DNA of 64,000 nt from Microvirga sp. BSC39 (GTDB taxonomy: Bacteria; Pseudomonadota; Alphaproteobacteria; Rhizobiales; Beijerinckiaceae): assembly GCF_000739015.1 (NCBI RefSeq), contig NZ_JPUG01000069.1, positions 28,573 through 92,572 of the forward strand, written 5' to 3'. Below are positions 1 through 9,114 of the stretch, one piece after another. The position numbers and the translations under genes are program-made. Under the pieces are notes generated by a model. That model searched no databases. It was not told where the DNA came from and saw nothing but the letters and a program-made list of their open reading frames with translations. Position 1 is the stretch's first letter. Every line of letters begins with the position of its first letter.

Positions 1-642
1 GATGGTGATGACGTAGCCACCGCCATTGGCATCGAACGCAACGTCGCTGGAGACGATGCGGAAGTCCGCATAGCCGTTCTTCAGGTAATAACGACGGATC
101 AGCTCCAGATCGTTGGCGATGCGGGCCGGATCATAGACGTCGGTGCTCTTGAGGAAGCTTAGGAGATTCGTCTCGGTGGTCTGCATGACGCCACGCAGGC
201 GGCTGGACGAGACCTGGTTGTTGCCGACGAACCGGATTTCCTTCACGCCGGTCTTGTCACCCTCGACGACCGTGTAGACCACGTCCACCGTGCCATTGGG
301 GAGGTCGACCACACGCGGCGTGACCTGGGCAAGGCCCCGGCCGGACATCCGATAAATCTCGAGGATGCGACCAACGTCGGCATCCACAGCGGCCTGATTG
401 TAGGGCGCGCGAGCGCGGGCCTGGAACTGATCCTGAAAGGCCGCGCTCTCGACCTTCTTGTTCCCTTCGACCACCACACGGTTGACGATGGGACCCTGAG
501 CGGCCGAAGCACGGCGATTCCTTGGGGCCACCTGCTGCGCGAAGGCGCTCTCCGCGGCAGTAATCCCAGCCATCAGCGCGCTGATCGCGATAACGGCGGT
601 GGTGGCCGGCTTCTTCCGGCGAGGCGTGGTCGTCGACATCAT
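1..642 (-). CDS. bamA: Outer membrane protein assembly factor BamA, N-terminal part (runs off the left edge)
   Basis: BamA is the central beta-barrel of the machine that folds outer membrane proteins. The 214 codons seen here give a signal peptide ending near ...ESAFAQQ, then periplasmic POTRA repeats (GPIVNRVVVEGNKKVES begins the first; VKEIRFVGNNQVSSSRL begins the second). The barrel lies outside the window. The start is one of two adjacent ATGs (642 or 639). It sits downstream of rseP in the same direction with a 166-base gap, the usual alphaproteobacterial order rseP-bamA. Identity is firm from the POTRA pattern and context; the C-terminal part cannot be checked. Confidence 0.93.
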   Translation of the reverse strand, partial: MMSTTTPRRKKPATTAVIAISALMAGITAAESAFAQQVAPRNRRASAAQGPIVNRVVVEGNKKVESAAFQDQFQARARAPYNQAAVDADVGRILEIYRMSGRGLAQVTPRVVDLPNGTVDVVYTVVEGDKTGVKEIRFVGNNQVSSSRLRGVMQTTETNLLSFLKSTDVYDPARIANDLELIRRYYLKNGYADFRIVSSDVAFDANGGGYVITI

Positions 643-808
643 CAACTGGCCCGTTCTTTGTCTTTAATCCCTAGCAGGGGTGTCCCCGCAGGCTGGAGAC
701 GAGTGCCCCCAACCTTATCCATGTGAAGCGCTTGTACAAACTTTCGCCGCTATTGCAAACGGCGCGTCCACAACAGAGTAGCGATTTTTATCCTGCGTGG
801 CGTCCTTG

Positions 809-1972
809 TCACGATCCCGGGCTCATAAAACTGGTGCCAAGGTGAACAAGATCATTCCAGGTGGCGAACAACATGAGCATCGCCACCAGGGCAAACCCGA
901 TTCTGAAGCCAATTTCCTGGGCTTTTTCGCTCAGAGGACGGCCGCGCACGGCTTCAATGGCATAGAACAGGAGATGGCCGCCATCCAGCAGGGGAATGGG
1001 GAAAAGGTTAATGAGGCCGATGGAGACCGACATGAAACCGATCAGGCTGACAAGGCTGTACACCCCGCCGATATCGAAAGCAGTCCCGGAGGCCCGGGCG
1101 ATTCCGATCGGCCCCGAGAGCTGATCGGCCGATTCCACCCCCACCACCAGGCGCCGGATGAAGTTGATCGTCCGCTCGACAAGGTTCCAGGTCTCGACCA
1201 CGGCAGCCTTCAAGGCCCCCCAGGGAGAATAGGTCAGGCGTTTGATGGCCGAGGGGTCACGGGAGGCCTCAACGCCCAGAAGGCCGATGCGCTGCTTACC
1301 AAATGGACTGGTCCGCTCGACGAAATTCGGCGTCGCCGTAAGGGCGACCGTTTCGCCGTTGCGCTCCACCGTGAACGCCAGGGGCTCGCCTGCGCTGGAG
1401 CTGACAATGAGCTGCATGTCGGCAAAGGTCTGGATGCTCCTGCCCTCGACGGTCAGGATCAGATCCTTGGGCTGAAAACCTGCCTTCTCGGCCGCGCTGC
1501 CCGGCTGAACCGCCTCGATCCGCGGCTCCAGAACCGCCCGTCCGTTGAAGTAGTTGAAGCCTGCGAAGATCGCGATTGCCAGGATAAAGTTGGCGATCGG
1601 CCCCGCTGCCACGATGGCAGCCCGCTTGGCGACATTCTGGTGAGGGAAGCTGATGGCGCGCTGCTCGACCGGCATCTGATTGAGCTGACCCTGGTCCGGG
1701 ACGCTCGCGGCGTTGAGATCGCCAACGAACTTCACGTACCCTCCGAGAGGAATGGCAGAGATCTTCCACCGCGTCCCCTTCTTGTCCGTCCAGCCGATCA
1801 GCTCGCGCCCGAATCCGATGGAGAAGGCCGTCACGCCAACGCCGCACAGCCGACCGACCCAGAAGTGGCCGAACTCATGAACGAAGACGACCACCGTGAG
1901 CACGACGAGGAAAGCGACCAGGGTCAGGAACAGAGAGCCTGTTGCGCCGCCGATCATCGAGAGAAAGTCCAT
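809..1972 (-). CDS. rseP: Site-2 intramembrane zinc metalloprotease RseP
   Basis: A membrane-embedded protease that cleaves transmembrane anti-sigma factors and leftover signal peptides. The 387 residues have the zinc-binding HEFGH at residues 32-36 inside the first membrane helix, one clear PDZ segment (PGSAAEKAGFQPKDLIL, about residues 158-174), and the second active-site motif NLFPIPLLDGGHL in a late helix that supplies the third metal ligand. It is shorter than the E. coli enzyme (about 450) and I see only one obvious PDZ domain. It follows dxr by 18 bases, so the two are probably co-transcribed with bamA. Confidence 0.95.
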   Translation of the reverse strand: MDFLSMIGGATGSLFLTLVAFLVVLTVVVFVHEFGHFWVGRLCGVGVTAFSIGFGRELIGWTDKKGTRWKISAIPLGGYVKFVGDLNAASVPDQGQLNQMPVEQRAISFPHQNVAKRAAIVAAGPIANFILAIAIFAGFNYFNGRAVLEPRIEAVQPGSAAEKAGFQPKDLILTVEGRSIQTFADMQLIVSSSAGEPLAFTVERNGETVALTATPNFVERTSPFGKQRIGLLGVEASRDPSAIKRLTYSPWGALKAAVVETWNLVERTINFIRRLVVGVESADQLSGPIGIARASGTAFDIGGVYSLVSLIGFMSVSIGLINLFPIPLLDGGHLLFYAIEAVRGRPLSEKAQEIGFRIGFALVAMLMLFATWNDLVHLGTSFMSPGS

Positions 1973-1990
1973 CTGTGTCCCTTTCGCGCC

Positions 1991-3178
1991 CTATCGAACC
2001 TGTACGGCTTCGACAGGGGCTGGAATGAGCCTGCGCGCCGTCTCCCGGGCCTCCTGATCGATAGCCAGGGCATCGGGGACGGTCGACGGCGTTGAAATCT
2101 GTCTTCCGGAGAAAATCGAGCAAAGCCTCTCAACAATCTCTGAAATATCATAGAATCCGATTGTGCCTGCCATGTAGGCCTCGACGGCGATCTCATTGGC
2201 GGCATTCAGGATCGTGGGCATCGCCCCTCCTGCCTTGAGCGCAGCCTTCGCCAAGGACAGGCACGGGAACCGGTCCTCATCGGGCCGCTCGAAGCTTAAA
2301 CGGCCAATCGCGGCAAGATCGAGACGAGGCAGGTCCATCCTCAGGCGCTTGTCACCCCGGAGCGCATTCGCGATCGGGACCTTCATGTCAGGCAAGGCGA
2401 GGCCGGCCGTGACGGCGCCATCGCTCCATTGGACAAGTCCATGAACGATGGCCTCCGGATGAACCAGCACATCGAGGCGCTCTGCGCCGAGACCGAACAG
2501 ATGATGAGCCTCGATCAATTCGAGGCCCTTGTTCATCAGGGTGGCGGAGTCGATGTTGATCTTCGATCCCATGGACCAGACCGGGTGAGCCGAAGCCTCC
2601 TTGGCGCTGGCTTTCGCAATCTGCTCTCTCGGCGTGTTGCGGAACGGCCCGCCGGTTGCGGTGATGATCGCCTTTTCGACATCCCGGTTGATGCCCGCGG
2701 CGAGGGCTTGATCCAACGCATTGTGCTCGGAATCGACCGGCATGATCTCGGCACCGAGGCGACGAGCATCGGCCATGAAGGCATCGCCGGCGCAGACAAG
2801 GCTTTCCTTGTTGGCCAGGGCAATCCGCCTCCCCGGCTTCAGGGCGGCATAGGTCGGGGCGAGGCCTGCAGTTCCGCTGATGGCGGCCAGGACAATGTCG
2901 GTCTCGCGCCCGGCGGCCTCCAATACGGCGGCCTCGCCTGCTCCGCTCTCGATTCCCGTCCCGGAGAGTGCCTGCCGCAGGGCCTCACCTCCGCGCTCGT
3001 CGGCCAGCGCTGCGAATTTTGCCCCAAGACGGCGGGCGACCTCTGCCAAGGCCAGAGCATCGCGGCCGCCCACAACAGCCTCGACACTGAGTTCGTCGCG
3101 GTGGGCCAGCACCACATTCGCCGTCGATCGGCCGATCGAGCCGGTTGCTCCAAGGATCGTGAGGGAACGGGTCATCAA
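1991..3178 (-). CDS. dxr: 1-deoxy-D-xylulose 5-phosphate reductoisomerase
   Basis: Second step of the MEP isoprenoid pathway: converts DXP to 2-C-methyl-D-erythritol 4-phosphate with NADPH. The 395-residue protein starts MMTRSLTILGATGSIGRST, a Rossmann nucleotide-binding loop, and contains VDSEHNALDQ (metal and substrate binding) and the flexible-loop region HPVWSMGSKINIDSATLMNKGLE, here written from separate stretches around residues 203-225. Length is normal for the family. It lies 3 bases after cdsA, and with uppS the cluster makes the lipid carriers needed by the envelope genes around it. Confidence 0.96.
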   Translation of the reverse strand: MMTRSLTILGATGSIGRSTANVVLAHRDELSVEAVVGGRDALALAEVARRLGAKFAALADERGGEALRQALSGTGIESGAGEAAVLEAAGRETDIVLAAISGTAGLAPTYAALKPGRRIALANKESLVCAGDAFMADARRLGAEIMPVDSEHNALDQALAAGINRDVEKAIITATGGPFRNTPREQIAKASAKEASAHPVWSMGSKINIDSATLMNKGLELIEAHHLFGLGAERLDVLVHPEAIVHGLVQWSDGAVTAGLALPDMKVPIANALRGDKRLRMDLPRLDLAAIGRLSFERPDEDRFPCLSLAKAALKAGGAMPTILNAANEIAVEAYMAGTIGFYDISEIVERLCSIFSGRQISTPSTVPDALAIDQEARETARRLIPAPVEAVQVR

Positions 3179-3181
3179 GGC

Positions 3182-4036
3182 CTATACGGTGGGATCGAGG
3201 GTCAGAAGAACAAGAGCGACGATGAGGCAGACAGCCCAAAAGCCATCGAGCCGATCCATGACTCCGCCATGGCCTGGGATGAGGTGACTTGAATCCTTGA
3301 CCTGGCAATGGCGCTTGAGAGCCGACTCGCCAAGATCGCCGACCTGGCTGGCGATGGACGCCACGACGGAAAGAGCCGCGATGCCGGTAAAAGTCAGAGG
3401 CAGGGCGGCGTCATAGCGCTGACCGACCCAGGCGACTAGGAGCCCGCACGCGGTTGCGGCAACGACCCCACCGATGAAACCGGACCACGTTTTCTTGGGG
3501 CTGATGGGGGGGCAGAGCTTCGGCCCCCCGAAGGTCCGACCCGTGAAATAGGCTGCGATATCGGTGGCCCAGACCACCGCGAACATCCAGAGCAGGCCGA
3601 CGATCCCAAGATCCGGATGAGCGCGCACGATCGGTGGGATGAGAACGACCGGGGCCGCATAGACAAAGCTGGAAACAGCCCAGACTCGTTTCTGAGCACC
3701 GGACACCGCCAAGGCTCCGGCCAGCAAGAAGGCGAGGCTTACGACGAGGGAGAGCCAGATGCCGGCGCTGAGCAGGAAAAGGAGCGTCAAGGCCGCAAGG
3801 CCCAAACCAAGGATGGTCTGGACAAGGCGACGGGGCTCGATCCCTGTCATGTCGGTCCATTCCACCACGATGGCGATCCCGGCTGCCAGCCAGAACAAGG
3901 CAAAAGGCCAGCCGCCCAGATAGGCCGTGAGGAGCGCGGCGGCCACCATGACAAGGGCCGACAGGACCCTGGCCGACAGTTCCTTGGATGGGACCGGCTT
4001 GGGGTGAGGCGGCGATGAGCCTTCGTCCGCAACCAT
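3182..4036 (-). CDS. cdsA: Phosphatidate cytidylyltransferase
   Basis: Makes CDP-diacylglycerol from phosphatidate and CTP, the branch point of phospholipid synthesis, in the inner membrane. Several hydrophobic helices are followed by the CDS signature near the C-terminus (SALKRHCQVKDSSHLIPGHG followed by GVMDRLDGF). An open frame extends upstream to 4087 inside uppS, but the ATG at 4036, encoding MVADEGSSPPHP, lies just past the uppS stop and gives the expected length of 284 residues, so I use it. Neighbours uppS and dxr share direction with gaps of 2-3 bases. Confidence 0.94.
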   Translation of the reverse strand: MVADEGSSPPHPKPVPSKELSARVLSALVMVAAALLTAYLGGWPFALFWLAAGIAIVVEWTDMTGIEPRRLVQTILGLGLAALTLLFLLSAGIWLSLVVSLAFLLAGALAVSGAQKRVWAVSSFVYAAPVVLIPPIVRAHPDLGIVGLLWMFAVVWATDIAAYFTGRTFGGPKLCPPISPKKTWSGFIGGVVAATACGLLVAWVGQRYDAALPLTFTGIAALSVVASIASQVGDLGESALKRHCQVKDSSHLIPGHGGVMDRLDGFWAVCLIVALVLLTLDPTV

Positions 4037-4038
4037 CG

Positions 4039-4806
4039 TCAGACAGCCCGGGCGCTCAGCCCGCCGAAGCGGCGGTCGCGCCTGCAATACTCATCGATGG
4101 CGGACTTGAACACCGTCTCGTCGAAATCGGGCCAGTAGCCCGGCAGGAACACGAACTCGGAATAGGCAGTCTGCCACGTCAGGAAGTTCGAGACCCGCTG
4201 CTCCCCGGACGTCCTGATGACCAGATCCGGGTCCGGTATGCCATGGGTGTCGAGAGCCGCCCCGACCGTATCCATGTCGATATCGGCTGGATCGAGGCTG
4301 CCTTCCTTCACCCGCAGGGCCAGAGCCCGGATGGCGCTCACGATCTCCTGCCGCCCGCCATAGTTGAAGGCGATCACCAGGGTCAGACCCGTGTTGGAAC
4401 GGGTGAGCTGCTCCGCCTCGTCCAGGAGGAGGCGGATGTCCGAGGCCAGGCCCTCCCGCTCTCCGATGATCCGGACCCGGATGTTGTTGGTGTGAAGCTC
4501 GGCCAGATCATGGCGGACGAACCGCTTCAGAAGCCCCATGAGATCGGAGACCTCTTCAGCCGGACGCCGCCAGTTCTCGGCGGAGAAGCTGTAGACGGTC
4601 AGGTAGCGGATCCCGAGGGCACCCGCGATCCGCACGGCCCGACGGATCGCCTCGACGCCGCGCCGGTGCCCCTCGAAGCGGGGCAGGCCCCGTTGAGCAG
4701 CCCAGCGGCCATTCCCATCCATGATGATGGCAACGTGGGCCGGCATCCCCTCGCCTGCTTCCCTGCAGGCAAAGCCTGGATCCACCCGTTTGGCTTCGCC
4801 GCTCAT
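4039..4806 (-). CDS. uppS: Undecaprenyl (di-trans,poly-cis) diphosphate synthase
   Basis: Cis-prenyltransferase that extends farnesyl diphosphate to the C55 carrier lipid for peptidoglycan and O-antigen. The conserved [13 protein letters not shown] motif lies at residues 24-36 with the catalytic Asp30; further family blocks are GHRRGVEAI and [19 protein letters not shown] near the C-terminus. The 255-residue length is normal. The isoprenoid/phospholipid order uppS-cdsA-dxr-rseP-bamA is conserved across many proteobacteria. Confidence 0.96.
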   Translation of the reverse strand: MSGEAKRVDPGFACREAGEGMPAHVAIIMDGNGRWAAQRGLPRFEGHRRGVEAIRRAVRIAGALGIRYLTVYSFSAENWRRPAEEVSDLMGLLKRFVRHDLAELHTNNIRVRIIGEREGLASDIRLLLDEAEQLTRSNTGLTLVIAFNYGGRQEIVSAIRALALRVKEGSLDPADIDMDTVGAALDTHGIPDPDLVIRTSGEQRVSNFLTWQTAYSEFVFLPGYWPDFDETVFKSAIDEYCRRDRRFGGLSARAV

Positions 4807-4835
4807 GATGTCCTGTTCCGATGCACGTCTGATCC

Positions 4836-5396
4836 TCAGACGTGCATGATTTCCTTTTCCTTGGCGACCAGAATGCTGTCGATCTCGGTCACGAACTGAT
4901 CCGTCGCCTTCTGCACCTGGTCGGCATGGCGCTTTCCGTCATCCTCGCTGATCGCGCTGTCCTTCTCAAGCTTCTTGAGGAGATCGAGGCCGTCGCGGCG
5001 CACGTGACGAACGGCGACCTTCGCCTCTTCGGCATATTTGTGCGCGACCTTTACCATCTCCTTGCGGCGCTGCTCGTTCATCTCGGGGATGCGCAGCCGG
5101 ATGACCTGGCCTTCCGTCTGGGGATTGAGGCCGAGATCCGACTCGCGGATCGCCTTCTCCACGGCAGCCACCATGCCCCGGTCCCAGACCTGCACGCTGA
5201 GCAGGCGCGGCTCCGGCACGTTGACGGTAGCCACCTGCGAGATCGGCATCGCTGCGCCATAGGCGTCGATCTGGATCGGATCGAGCAGATTCGGGGAGGC
5301 GCGGCCCGTCCTGAGGCTGCCCAGGTCGTTCTTGAAAGCGTTGATGGCGCCCTGCATGCGGCGCTTCACATCGGCGATATCAAAGGTCGTAGCCAT
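4836..5396 (-). CDS. frr: Ribosome recycling factor
   Basis: Splits the post-termination ribosome together with EF-G. The 186-residue protein has the family blocks [14 protein letters not shown], the central [16 protein letters not shown] and the C-terminal helix with [29 protein letters not shown]. Normal length. It lies between pyrH and uppS in the classical order rpsB-tsf-pyrH-frr-uppS. Confidence 0.97.
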   Translation of the reverse strand: MATTFDIADVKRRMQGAINAFKNDLGSLRTGRASPNLLDPIQIDAYGAAMPISQVATVNVPEPRLLSVQVWDRGMVAAVEKAIRESDLGLNPQTEGQVIRLRIPEMNEQRRKEMVKVAHKYAEEAKVAVRHVRRDGLDLLKKLEKDSAISEDDGKRHADQVQKATDQFVTEIDSILVAKEKEIMHV

Positions 5397-5466
5397 CGGT
5401 TTTGTCCTTACGCGAACTGTCTAAACGGGCTTACGCCCCCCAAGGTCCCGCATCAAGACCCTTGGA

Positions 5467-6180
5467 TCAAGGGGCGACGACCGTGGAGGGCACTTTCCCC
5501 TGGAGAAGAGCCGTGACGGAGCTGGGAGCATGCACCGAGCCCACGATGATCGACAGCTTGCTCTCGCGAGCCAGTGCGAAGGCCGCCGTGTCCATCACCT
5601 TCAGGTCCCTGGCGATGGCCTCGTCATGGGTCAGACGGTCGAATCGGACCGCATCCGGGTCCTTCTTGGGATCGGCCGAGTAGACGCCGTCCACCTGGGT
5701 GGCCTTGAGCACCGCATCGCAGCGCAGTTCGGCCGCGCGCAGGACCGCGGCGGTATCGGTGGTGAAGAACGGGTTGCCGGTGCCGCCGGCCAGGACAACC
5801 ACCTGCCCCTTGTCCAGGTGATGCAGGGCGGGCTGGCGGGCATAGGTCTCGCAGATCGTCGGCATGGAAACCGCCGACATGGTGCGGGCCGGAACGCCGG
5901 CGGCGTTCAGGGCCGTCTCGATGGCGAGCGAGTTCATGACCGTGCCGAGCATGCCCATGGAATCGGCCGTGGGGCGGTCGATCCAGCCGGCAGCGCTCAT
6001 GCGGGCTCCGCGGATGATGTTGCCGCCGCCGATGACCACGGCGATCTCGAAGCCGGCCCGGGTGGCCTGGGCGAGATCCTCAGCCAGGGAGGACAGAGTC
6101 TGAGGATCGAGCCAGTAGCCGTCGGGAGCCATCAAGGCCTCACCGGAGAGCTTCACCAGGATGCGCCGGAACGTTGCCAT
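5467..6180 (-). CDS. pyrH: Uridylate kinase (UMP kinase)
   Basis: Hexameric amino-acid-kinase-fold enzyme that phosphorylates UMP to UDP. Starts MATFRRILVKLSGEAL, has the glycine-rich VVIGGGNIIRG loop, the MGMLGTVMNSLAIE block and LAGGTGNPFFTTDTAA. I chose the ATG at 6180, the second of two adjacent ATGs, because an AAGG ribosome site lies 7 bases upstream; an open frame continues to 6210 but adds residues unlike the family. The protein is 237 residues. Confidence 0.96.
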   Translation of the reverse strand: MATFRRILVKLSGEALMAPDGYWLDPQTLSSLAEDLAQATRAGFEIAVVIGGGNIIRGARMSAAGWIDRPTADSMGMLGTVMNSLAIETALNAAGVPARTMSAVSMPTICETYARQPALHHLDKGQVVVLAGGTGNPFFTTDTAAVLRAAELRCDAVLKATQVDGVYSADPKKDPDAVRFDRLTHDEAIARDLKVMDTAAFALARESKLSIIVGSVHAPSSVTALLQGKVPSTVVAP

Positions 6181-6211
6181 CATCAGACCTTTCTTTTCGA
6201 ACCCTCTCATG

Positions 6212-6239
6212 AAAACGGCGGCTGAGGAGCCGCCGTTTT
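6212..6239 (-). terminator. Terminator after tsf
   Basis: A perfect 12-base-pair stem (6212-6223 with 6228-6239) and a 4-base loop lie between the tsf stop and pyrH. On the minus strand the right arm ends in TTTT. It probably ends much of the rpsB-tsf transcript and separates it from pyrH; since it is nearly symmetrical it could work from either side. Confidence 0.75.
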
Positions 6240-6252
6240 GCTTAAGGTCGAT

Positions 6253-7182
6253 TTAGGCCTTGAGACCGGCCTGGGCGGCCACTTCCGCCGCGAAGTCCGG
6301 AGCCTCCTCCTTCTCGATGCCCTCGCCGAGGGCATAGCGGACGAAGGCCTTCAGGGTCACCGGCTTGCCGGCCTTGCCCTCGGCTTCCTTGAGCACCTGG
6401 GTCACGGTCTTGGACGGATCGTGCACGAAGGGCTGCTCCAGGAGCGTGACTTCCTTGAAGTAGCTCTTCAGGCCGCTCTCGATGATCTTCTGCATGACGT
6501 GGTCCGGCTTGCCGGCGTTCTTGTCGCGCAGAATGGCGCTCTCGCGCTCGACGGTGGCCTGATCGACGCCGGAGGCATCGAGAGCAAGCGGGCTGGTTGC
6601 CGCCACGTGCATGGCGATCTGACGGCCGAGCGTGCCGAGAACAGTCACGTCACCCTCGGATTCCAGGGCCACGAGCACGCCGATCTTGCCGAGGCCTTCG
6701 GTGACGGCGTTGTGCACGTAGGACGCGATCACGCCCTTCGACACCTCAAGCTTCGTCACGCGGCGCAGGGTCATGTTCTCGCCGATGGTGGCGATGAGCT
6801 CCTGCAGCCGGTCCTTGACGGTCGTCTGCGAACCCGGGAAGTGGGCAGCCTCGAGGGACTCGATGGTGCCGTTGCCCATGAGGCCGATCTTGGCGGCTTC
6901 GCGGACGAAGGCCTGGAACTGATCGTTGCGGGCGACGAAGTCGGTCTCGGAGTTGACCTCGAGGATCGTCGCGGTGTGACCGGACGACTCGACGGCCACG
7001 AGGCCCTCGGCAGCGACGCGGCCGGCCTTCTTGGCGGCCTTCGACAGACCCTTCTTGCGGAGCCAGTCGATCGCGGCCTCCATGTCGCCGTTGGTCTCGG
7101 CGAGAGCGGCCTTGCAGTCCATCATGCCGGCGCTGGTCGTCTCGCGCAGCTCTTTCACCATCGCAGCGGTAATGTTCGCCAT
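6253..7182 (-). CDS. tsf: Translation elongation factor Ts
   Basis: Nucleotide exchange factor for EF-Tu. The protein of 309 residues starts [20 protein letters not shown] and shows the UBA-like N-terminal domain with [11 protein letters not shown] and the core with [12 protein letters not shown], the TDFVARN block being diagnostic. The frame is open to 7209, but the ATG at 7182 matches the family start. It follows rpsB with a 105-base gap that contains a strong hairpin. Confidence 0.97.
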   Translation of the reverse strand: MANITAAMVKELRETTSAGMMDCKAALAETNGDMEAAIDWLRKKGLSKAAKKAGRVAAEGLVAVESSGHTATILEVNSETDFVARNDQFQAFVREAAKIGLMGNGTIESLEAAHFPGSQTTVKDRLQELIATIGENMTLRRVTKLEVSKGVIASYVHNAVTEGLGKIGVLVALESEGDVTVLGTLGRQIAMHVAATSPLALDASGVDQATVERESAILRDKNAGKPDHVMQKIIESGLKSYFKEVTLLEQPFVHDPSKTVTQVLKEAEGKAGKPVTLKAFVRYALGEGIEKEEAPDFAAEVAAQAGLKA

Positions 7183-7214
7183 GGCTGTTCCTTTCAAAGG
7201 TTTACGCATAGAGG

Positions 7215-7243
7215 GAGCCCGGCGCTCGTGGAACGCCGGGCTC
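7215..7243 (-). other. Stem-loop between rpsB and tsf
   Basis: A perfect 10-base-pair stem (GAGCCCGGCG at 7215-7224 with its complement at 7234-7243) and 9-base loop in the leader of tsf. No U-run follows on the minus strand, so it is more likely an RNA stability or partial attenuation element than a full terminator. A second GC-rich stem (GGCGC...GCGCC, about 7260-7280) lies next to it. Confidence 0.5.
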
Positions 7244-7287
7244 GATCATTCGTTCAAGCGGCGCTGCAGGGTGCGGCGCCGTAAGGC

Positions 7288-8313
7288 TTACGCAGCAGCG
7301 GCTTCGATCATCGAGCGGGCCTGGTTGATCCAGCCATCGCGCTCGAGGCGGCCGTTCAGCTTCAGGTCCTTGTCGAGCTGGGCGATATCGCCCGGCTGCA
7401 TGGCAGCGAGCTGCCAGTAGTGGAAGATGCCGGCTTCGTTCAGCTTCTTCTCGAGCTGCGGGCCAACGCCGTTGAGCTTGGTCAGGTCGTCCGGAGCGCC
7501 GCGGGGAGCAGCCAGACGCTCGAACTGCTCGCCCTCATAGGCGGAGACGGCAGCCGTGTCGTTGGCCGGAAGCTCTTCAGCCATCGGGTTCTCGGAGGCA
7601 CCGATGTCGATGCCCATGTCGCCGGCGCCGCGGGAGATGCCGTCGAGGGCAGCGCGGGCAACCAGGTCGCAATAGAGCGAGATCGCACGGCCGGCGTCGT
7701 CATTGGCCGGGACCGGGAAGGTGATGCCGTCCGGATCGCAGTTCGTATCGACGATGGCCGCCACCGGGATGCCGAGGCGCTTGGCCTCCTGGATCGCCAG
7801 CTGCTCCTTGTTGGTGTCGATGACGAAGATCAGGTCGGGCGTGCCGCCCATGTCCTTGATGCCGCCGAGGGCGCGCTCGAGCTTTTCCTTCTCGCGGGCG
7901 AGCATGAGGCGCTCTTTCTTCGTGAGGCCCTGGCCGCCGCCGGCGAGGATCTCGTCGACCTTGCGCAGGCGGGAGATCGAGCCGGAGATGGTCTTCCAGT
8001 TGGTCAGCATGCCGCCGAGCCAGCGGGAGTTCACGTAGTACTGCGCCGAACGCTTGGCCGCATCGGCAACCGCATCGGAAGCCTGACGCTTCGTGCCGAC
8101 GAAGAGCACGCGGCCGCCCTTGGCCACCGTGTCGCTGACGGCCTGGAGGGCGCGGTGCAGCATCGGAACCGTCTGGGCGAGGTCGATGATGTGGATGTTG
8201 TTGCGGGTGCCGAAGATGAACTGACCCATCTTCGGGTTCCAGCGGTGGGCCTGGTGGCCAAAGTGAGCGCCAGCCTCAAGCAGGCTGCGCATCGAAAAAT
8301 CGGGAAGCGCCAT
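7288..8313 (-). CDS. rpsB: 30S ribosomal protein S2 with a C-terminal extension
   Basis: Ribosomal protein S2 of the small subunit. Residues 1 to about 235 are the normal S2 fold ([31 protein letters not shown]; the DTNCDPDGI block). The protein is 341 residues, about 100 longer than E. coli S2. The extra part is an acidic linker followed by residues 277-341, [20 protein letters not shown] and on, which looks like a helix-hairpin-helix module. From memory such tails occur on S2 or L21 of Hyphomicrobiales and on NuoE of other alphaproteobacteria; its job here is not known to me. Confidence 0.97.
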   Translation of the reverse strand: MALPDFSMRSLLEAGAHFGHQAHRWNPKMGQFIFGTRNNIHIIDLAQTVPMLHRALQAVSDTVAKGGRVLFVGTKRQASDAVADAAKRSAQYYVNSRWLGGMLTNWKTISGSISRLRKVDEILAGGGQGLTKKERLMLAREKEKLERALGGIKDMGGTPDLIFVIDTNKEQLAIQEAKRLGIPVAAIVDTNCDPDGITFPVPANDDAGRAISLYCDLVARAALDGISRGAGDMGIDIGASENPMAEELPANDTAAVSAYEGEQFERLAAPRGAPDDLTKLNGVGPQLEKKLNEAGIFHYWQLAAMQPGDIAQLDKDLKLNGRLERDGWINQARSMIEAAAA

Positions 8314-8417
8314 AATCTATTCTCCGGTTAAGCCTCCGCGGAACAGTGGACCGGACCCTTCCGGCCACCGGGGGTTCCTCATGAGTCATGAGGGGATTCC
8401 GCGTGTGGGATGCGGGC

Positions 8418-8446
8418 GCATATAGGAGCAAACGCGAGGAAACGCA
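8418..8446 (-). promoter_or_regulatory. Probable rpsB promoter
   Basis: On the minus strand TTGCGT (8446-8441) is followed after exactly 17 bases by TATATG (8423-8418). The expected start near 8411 would give a leader of about 97 bases before the S2 start codon. It is the closest good sigma70-like match upstream of rpsB. Confidence 0.55.
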
Positions 8447-8490
8447 AGCGGGACGTTCTCCTGCCGGGGCATGGCGCCGTCTCCTCCCCG

Positions 8491-8669
8491 CTGTCATCCC
8501 CGCGCAGGCGGGAAGCCATAAACACGACGTTTTAGGAAAGGCGGGCAGCGTTACGCTTCATCCTGCCTCGTCAGCGGTTATGGATCCCGGGCTCGGCTGC
8601 GCCGCCCCGGGATGACAGCGTTTTATTTTGAGGACGATCCCGGATCGGCTGCGCCGTTCGGGATGACGA
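8491..8669. repeat. Palindromic intergenic repeat (two related units)
   Basis: Unit one (8491-8618) begins CTGTCATCCCCG and ends with CGGGATGACAG, an imperfect palindrome of about 128 bases whose right part holds ATCCCGGGCTCGGCTGCGCC. Unit two (8632-8669) repeats this right part (ATCCCGGATCGGCTGCGCCG then CGGGATGAC). Such elements are common extragenic palindromes in Hyphomicrobiales. They sit in the dnaE-rpsB gap (8314-9114), in which I see no convincing protein gene. Confidence 0.6.
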
Positions 8670-8694
8670 TCTCTGTCAAAGAGCCAGCGCCTCT

Positions 8695-9011
8695 AGGCCT
8701 GAGGCCGGGAAGCCTCAAGCCTGAAGGTGATCGAGGGTGGCGCGAATGGCAGCCCGGCTCGATGTGTGTATTGGAATGGAAGAGCCGGAGTGCCTCTTCG
8801 CGCACGGCTTCTTTAGGCGGACAAGCGGTGCCGGCCCGGGGACCGCTCAAGGCGGGGTCCGCCTGCTCGACGGGGGCCTGAGACCGATTCCGACCACCGG
8901 CACACAGCCTGGGCCTCCCATCAGCCGGGTTTGCGAGACCCTGCTATGGGACCGTGCCTGCCTCCACACTGCGACGCCTCGCGAGCGCGCCCCTCGTCAG
9001 AGGCAGGTCTA
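8695..9011 (-). ncRNA. Candidate structured RNA between dnaE and rpsB
   Basis: Downstream of a very good promoter (9046-9018) the minus strand can form many stems: CCTGCCTC with GAGGCAGG (about 9006 and 8958), a nested CCCAT...GGGT...ACCC...ATGGG hairpin near 8950-8915, GAAGAG...CTCTTC near 8800-8780, and at 8722-8695 an 11-base-pair stem that is complete in the minus-strand RNA through one G-U pair. No reading frame looks like a protein. It could be an independent RNA or an early 5' leader of rpsB. The ends are approximate; I cannot assign it to a known RNA family. Confidence 0.35.
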
Positions 9012-9017
9012 CACAAC

Positions 9018-9046
9018 GATATAGCCGAGCTTGCAGCTTTTGTCAA
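9018..9046 (-). promoter_or_regulatory. Strong sigma70-like promoter, no gene directly downstream
   Basis: TTGACA (9046-9041) and TATATC (9023-9018) are spaced by exactly 17 bases on the minus strand, the best promoter match I noticed in the window. The nearest protein start downstream is rpsB, 700 bases away, which has its own promoter. Confidence 0.6.
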
Positions 9047-9114
9047 GAACAAAACAAGAACACACATGCGCCCGCCACCCCTCTCCCTGTGCGAGGGAGG
9101 GCTCCCGCACTGCC

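Noticed and set aside
4037..4087. Longer N-terminus for CdsA
   Set aside because: It would lie inside uppS and adds residues unlike the family; the ATG at 4036 directly after the uppS stop is better.
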